Assembly: GCA_964019055.1 (NCBI GenBank) | Contig: OZ025207.1 | Location: forward strand, 3,507,501 to 3,571,500 | Direction of reading: 5' to 3' | Source of the DNA: Anthopleura xanthogrammica | Taxonomy: Eukaryota > Cnidaria > Anthozoa > Actiniaria > Actiniidae | DNA: 64,000 bases | Shown here: piece by piece, positions 61,301 to 64,000 of the stretch | Layout of the letters: each line of letters opens with the position of its first letter | Numbering within the stretch: the first letter of the stretch is position 1 | Program-made: the position numbers and the translations under genes | The notes under the pieces: generated by a model | Databases searched by the model: none | What the model saw: the letters and a program-made list of their open reading frames with translations, nothing else | What the model was told of the DNA's origin: nothing

Positions 61301-63855
61301 AATTAAATACTGTATCTTATATGAAGTTCCTACCTTTCGGCAAGAATATGAAAATTTTGGTAGAAATGCTAGTCTATTCACTACTCAACAACGTTATAAT
61401 CGAATCTACAGCACTATATCTACTGATCATTTTAAGGTTTAATGCAATTTTGAACATCTTATTTGGGAGAGCCTTGGTATCGTGCTAGAATTTTAATATC
61501 TCAAATGTAGCCTATTGAAGGCAAGCATGGGTGGTGTGCACTCCTGATATCCCACCTCTCACCAATGCAACCTGGGTCTGATTCCTGGGCTCCACTCGTA
61601 TGTGAGTAGAGTTGCTTGTTGGTTCTCTCCTGTGCTTCAAGGATTTTTCTCTGGGTTCTCTGGTTTTTCCTTCCTCCACAAAAATCAGCTTCTAAATTTG
61701 ATCATGGAATGAGGGCCACAAGTTTGTTAGGCACTGGCTATTAAGTGCTATCCTCATAAAACAAGGACTATTATTTTATTTTAAGGCTTCTACTCAGATG
61801 CTCTACAACCTTGAGTGTTTTAAGATCCCTAATAGTAGTGACAAAATGTTGGTTTTAAAAGTTGTTATTTGGTCCTCAGATTGATGTCAGTAATGCCATA
61901 GCATATGTCATGGCTGTACGTGAAGACACAGAGTTGGTAAATGTTAAGGTACAAATATTATGTATACTGGTTTTGTCTTACTAAGCCTGGTTTTCACTGT
62001 TAATGTAAAGTAAGCATAATGACTTATGCATGTGCAGATAGTACTTTATTGCGATACTCAATATTCTGCAACCTCAGTAGTTGTGGGTTTTCCATTGGAA
62101 TTTGTTTTTTTACTGCCACCAGTCAAAAATATAAAAGGCACTGACTGATTAGTGTTGATAGACCCCTTTCAAGTGATGTCAAAGAAGCTCAGTTTGGAGG
62201 ACAAAACAAAATAATTTCAATCTCCTGAGAATTGGAACCTATTGTTTTGTCCTTGAGCTGTATAACGACATGCTGCAAGGGTTCTATTGATGGCACAGAA
62301 AAACAATATTACAACAAGTCATTGAAATGTCTGAGTTCACAGAATATTGAGAATCGTAGTAAGGTTGATGGACTGTTTTGTTCTACCCAAATATAAAAGG
62401 GTTAACTAAAAAAACTATCTATGCATGTGTGTATGCAGCGAGAACCAGGATTTTAGTTTTACTGCTGTTAATTCAATTAATGAAAAACTATGTAATACCC
62501 TGTAACTTGTATTGAACCTTTGCAGCATGTCAGAATGCAGCTCAATTTGGAGGACAAAACAATAGGTTCCAATTCTCAAGAGATTGAAATTCTTTTGTTT
62601 TGTCGTTTAAATTGAGCTGCTTTGACGTCACGTGAAAGGGATCTATTGATTATCTATTGCTATTAAAAATCTGGATATTTCTGGGCCGAATCATTATTCA
62701 TATTTGTAATACTTGTTTAACATCTGTCTTAATGCCATAAGAGACAATTGTATCTAAAGGGTATCAAATTTTGTGTGTTTTTAGAAAGCATCGCAAGTCT
62801 CATCGGACATATTTGGAAAGTTCTTCAAGAATCAAATCATGGAAATTGTTGATGAAGAAAAGGTATTTAGAGTAGATACATAATCCATCATCATCATCAT
62901 CGTCATCATCATCACCATCAATGATGATGACAATGATTTTATTTGCACCTTAAAAATACACAATTGAATAACAAAATATTTATCCTTACATAAAGGTGCG
63001 AGCCAACTGAATTAACTGAAAAGCTATACGAGGCCAGTTGGCTCACCATCATTGATCATCATCATCATTATTGATCATCATCATCACCATCACCATCATC
63101 ATCATTCGACTTCCATCAAGATCAGAGACACTATAGGGTTGATGTAGCCCTCACCTAGGAAGTTCCACAAAATGAATATAAAATGATGTACTATCTTTTT
63201 TGTTTTTGTCTAGCGAGTTAAAAATTCTAAGATTGCAGACAATATTGAAAGTGCCTTGGAATCCAAAAAATATCTACAGCCTGGCATGGACTCAGAACAG
63301 GTAATAGAATAGAAAAATCTATATACACCTATTTCAAAAAAACAGTCAGAGATCTTTTACCTGAGACAGAGGTCATCGCTCAAACTACTTATTATAAACA
63401 AGAAACAACTATCATTTTCCTTCATATTTAAATTCAAAGCTCACGGCCCAGAATTCATTTTGGTTTCAGATTTCAGATCTCCGACAAACAACATTTTTTT
63501 TAGATGAAAAATGCTGTCAGAGCAGTATTATCATACCTCACAGTACTGAATTTACCCTTAAATTCAGTACTGTGAGGTATGATAATACTGCTCTGACAGC
63601 ATTTTTCATCATCATTATCTTTGGCATTGTCATTATTTTTCACCATCATTCATTGCTTTCAATTTGAGTTCATGATCCCCCATGTTACATCCCTTAGATG
63701 GCGTGAGCAACATGCATCTTGGATTGTACATTTTTCTACTTATCTACAATTTCTTTCAGCCATTGATGTTGTTGTTATTGTTTACAGGTTGAAATGTGTT
63801 ACTCTCCCATTGTTCAGAGTGGCGGAAAATTTACCCTTAAATTCAGTACTGTCAG
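58320..63855 (+). CDS. SUPT16H: FACT complex subunit SPT16, 5' part (8 exons, runs off the right edge)
   Basis: SPT16 pairs with SSRP1 to form FACT, which dismantles and rebuilds nucleosomes during transcription and replication. Exons placed from GT-AG sites: 58320-58394, 58506-58616, 59553-59777, 60993-61085, 61880-61948, 62785-62862, 63214-63300 and 63788-63855. They encode 268 residues plus two bases; the first seven introns are all phase 0. Recognisable stretches include FFRRIKKIYSSW (exon 1), DVIYSKSTAIQ, QWLFGYELADTITVLCPSSM, ASKKKIDFLKPL, KDNFQGQFMEGWKSAF, AIAYVMAVREDTELVNVKKA, FGKFFKNQIMEIVDEEK and VEMCYSPIVQSGGKFTLKFS. These cover the aminopeptidase P-like N-terminal domain (a non-catalytic pita-bread fold) up to about its middle. 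Full-length SPT16 is around 1,000 residues, so dimerisation, middle and acidic C-terminal domains lie outside. Start: ATG in AAAATGG, matching the family N-terminus. Introns hold SINEs, MITEs, a duplicated exon start and a hairpin, listed separately. Confidence 0.95.
58880..58895. repeat. Poly-G run (16 nt) in SPT16 intron 2
   Basis: 16 consecutive G on the coding strand. It would form a quadruplex in the pre-mRNA. Length may be unreliable. Confidence 0.85.
59391..59476 (+). pseudogene. Duplicated 5' part of SPT16 exon 3 with its 3' splice site
   Basis: CTATTTTACAATGGTTTTTT followed by AG and the first 61 bases of exon 3 occur here, 137 bp before the real exon at 59553. The copy ends after CCATCTTCCATGC; unrelated sequence follows and reaches an in-frame TGA near 59529. 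The two copies differ at only a few positions upstream and not within the 61 coding bases. If its acceptor were used, translation would stop early. Confidence 0.85.
60003..60445. mobile_element. MITE in SPT16 intron 3 (TATTACAT..GGAGAT family)
   Basis: Left AGAATATTACATAGGCACTT and GGAGAT; right ATCTCCGCATGCCCGTGTAA and TATCCT, the inverted counterpart. The termini match those of the nested MITE at 8645-8785, but the interior is different and longer (~440 bp). Just upstream, TTTTCACATGTGAAAAT is repeated twice (59880-59928). Confidence 0.65.
60700..60940 (+). mobile_element. SINE in SPT16 intron 3, best tRNA-like head
   Basis: The head GTGGCATAGTGGTTTACCGC (box A) and GTTCGAGCCCC (box B) sit at tRNA spacing. 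They are followed by TATGTGAGTTGAGTTTGTTT, TCTCTCCCTTGCCACAAGGG, TTTTCTCCGGG, CTCCAGTTTCCTCCCTCC and TAGTGGTAGTGTGTGTGAGT. The most complete copy in the window, showing that the superfamily is tRNA-derived. Confidence 0.9.
61525..61715 (+). mobile_element. SINE in SPT16 intron 4, TGTGCTTC subfamily
   Basis: GGGTGGTGTGCACTCCTGAT head, CTGGGTCTGATTCCTGGG (decayed box B), GTGAGTAGAGTTGCTTGTTG, TCTCCTGTGCTTCAAGG, CTCTGGGTTCTCTGG, CAAAAATCAGCTTCTAAATT. Confidence 0.85.
62158..62287 (+). mobile_element. Family A MITE in SPT16 intron 5
   Basis: TAGACCCCTTTCAAGTG, GAAGCTCAGTTTGGAGGAC, CAATCTCCTGAGAATTGG, GACATGCTGCAAGGGTTCT. The right arm is partly deleted (TTGTCCTTGAGCTG). Confidence 0.85.
62514..62646 (-). 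mobile_element. Family A MITE in SPT16 intron 5, opposite orientation
   Basis: GAACCTTTGCAGCATGTC, AATGCAGCTCAATTTGGAGG, CAATTCTCAAGAGATTG, TTGAGCTGCTTTGACGTCAC, GAAAGGGATCTAT. Its complement aligns end to end with 62158-62287, about 225 bp away. Confidence 0.85.
62880..63115. repeat. (ATC)n/(GAT)n microsatellites flanking a short mirrored repeat
   Basis: ATCATCATCATCGTCATC at 62888 and ATGATGATGAC at 62922 are followed at 63050-63110 by GATCATCATCATC and ATCACCATC units. Between them GGTGCGAGCCAACTG and GGCCAGTTGGCTCACC form a short imperfect inverted repeat. Non-coding, in SPT16 intron 6. Confidence 0.75.
63503..63610. repeat. Perfect 52-bp-arm hairpin in SPT16 intron 7
   Basis: Bases 63503-63554 and 63559-63610 are exact reverse complements around a CCCT loop. 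The right half contains a 25-nt stretch (63549-63573) identical to the end of SPT16 exon 8 (63828-63852). After one C/G difference it shares AGGTA, including the splice donor. It is therefore made of inverted copies of exon-8-end sequence plus unrelated flank. Confidence 0.95.
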
Positions 63856-63856
63856 G

Positions 63857-63882
63857 TAATAATAATAATAATAATAATAAAC
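63857..63882. repeat. (TAA)n microsatellite at SPT16 exon 8 donor
   Basis: About 8 AAT/TAA units start within the 5' splice site (GTAATAATAAT) of exon 8. Confidence 0.9.
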
Positions 63883-63883
63883 T

Positions 63884-64000
63884 TTATTTATATAGCGCTA
63901 AATCCACTAGTTGCCCAAAGCGCTTTACATAATTATATAATAAGTGTAAAATATATTTGAAAATTATAAGACTAACTTAAACTATAAGAAAAAGAACGGA
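63884..64000 (+). repeat. Dispersed repeat with TTTATATAGCGC / AAAGCGCTTTACA
   Basis: AACTTTATTTATATAGCGCT, a short spacer, CCCAAAGCGCTTTACATAAT. This signature is widespread in marine invertebrate and fish genomes next to retroposon tails. Cut by the window edge. Confidence 0.55.

Overview
The window is AT-rich, repeat-laden nuclear DNA from an invertebrate animal, most likely a cnidarian and probably an anthozoan. The evidence is spliced genes with GT-AG introns, LINE-type reverse-transcriptase fragments of a kind common in corals and anemones, an intronless amine-like GPCR, and a dense mixture of tRNA-derived SINEs, short inverted-repeat elements (MITEs) and long pure microsatellites. No bacterial operons, rRNA genes, intact tRNA genes or CRISPR arrays were seen. 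The taxonomic call is an inference from repeat and gene style, not from a search.

Only two genes are recognisable with confidence. (1) 52030-53214 (+) is a complete single-exon 394-residue class A GPCR with the biogenic-amine Asp in TM3 but an atypical TM7. (2) 58320 to beyond the right edge (+) is the 5' part of SPT16 (SUPT16H), the large subunit of the FACT histone chaperone. Eight exons coding for 268 residues were placed by splice sites, and the introns carry two SINEs, an inverted pair of MITEs, a larger MITE, a duplicated exon start and a perfect 52-bp hairpin. A third, weaker gene at 6940-7347 (+) is a 135-residue unknown protein with a TATA box. It has a C-terminal motif reminiscent of bacterial polymorphic RNase toxins and is followed by two histone-type 3' stem-loops. 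A further unassigned short reading frame lies at 39827-40069.

Layout. 0-7 kb: minisatellites, a SINE, and a LINE RT fragment split by a 2.1-kb terminal-inverted-repeat (TIR) element with a target-site duplication (TSD), then a second LINE fragment running into a pure (TTC)119 tract. 7-12 kb: the toxin-like gene, then a chain of DNA elements (a palindromic MITE, a 1-kb TIR element carrying a RecQ/DEAD-type helicase fragment, a TA-flanked MITE and a TTAA-flanked MITE) and a deleted LINE copy. 12-52 kb: almost entirely non-coding, with many SINEs of one superfamily. Several of these end in their own expanded minisatellite (57-bp, 68-bp and perhaps 165-170-bp units). The same stretch holds several MITE families, one with an internally expanded 102-bp repeat, and microsatellites of up to about 500 bp. 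52-64 kb: the GPCR, a 5-kb intergenic region and SPT16.

The most unusual observations are the SINE-plus-VNTR composites, the 2.1-kb element with a provable insertion site, the SPT16 intronic hairpin whose arm copies 25 nt of a downstream exon, the duplicated SPT16 exon start that would act as a poison exon, and the toxin-like gene with histone-like 3' stem-loops. The two recognised genes are not functionally linked.
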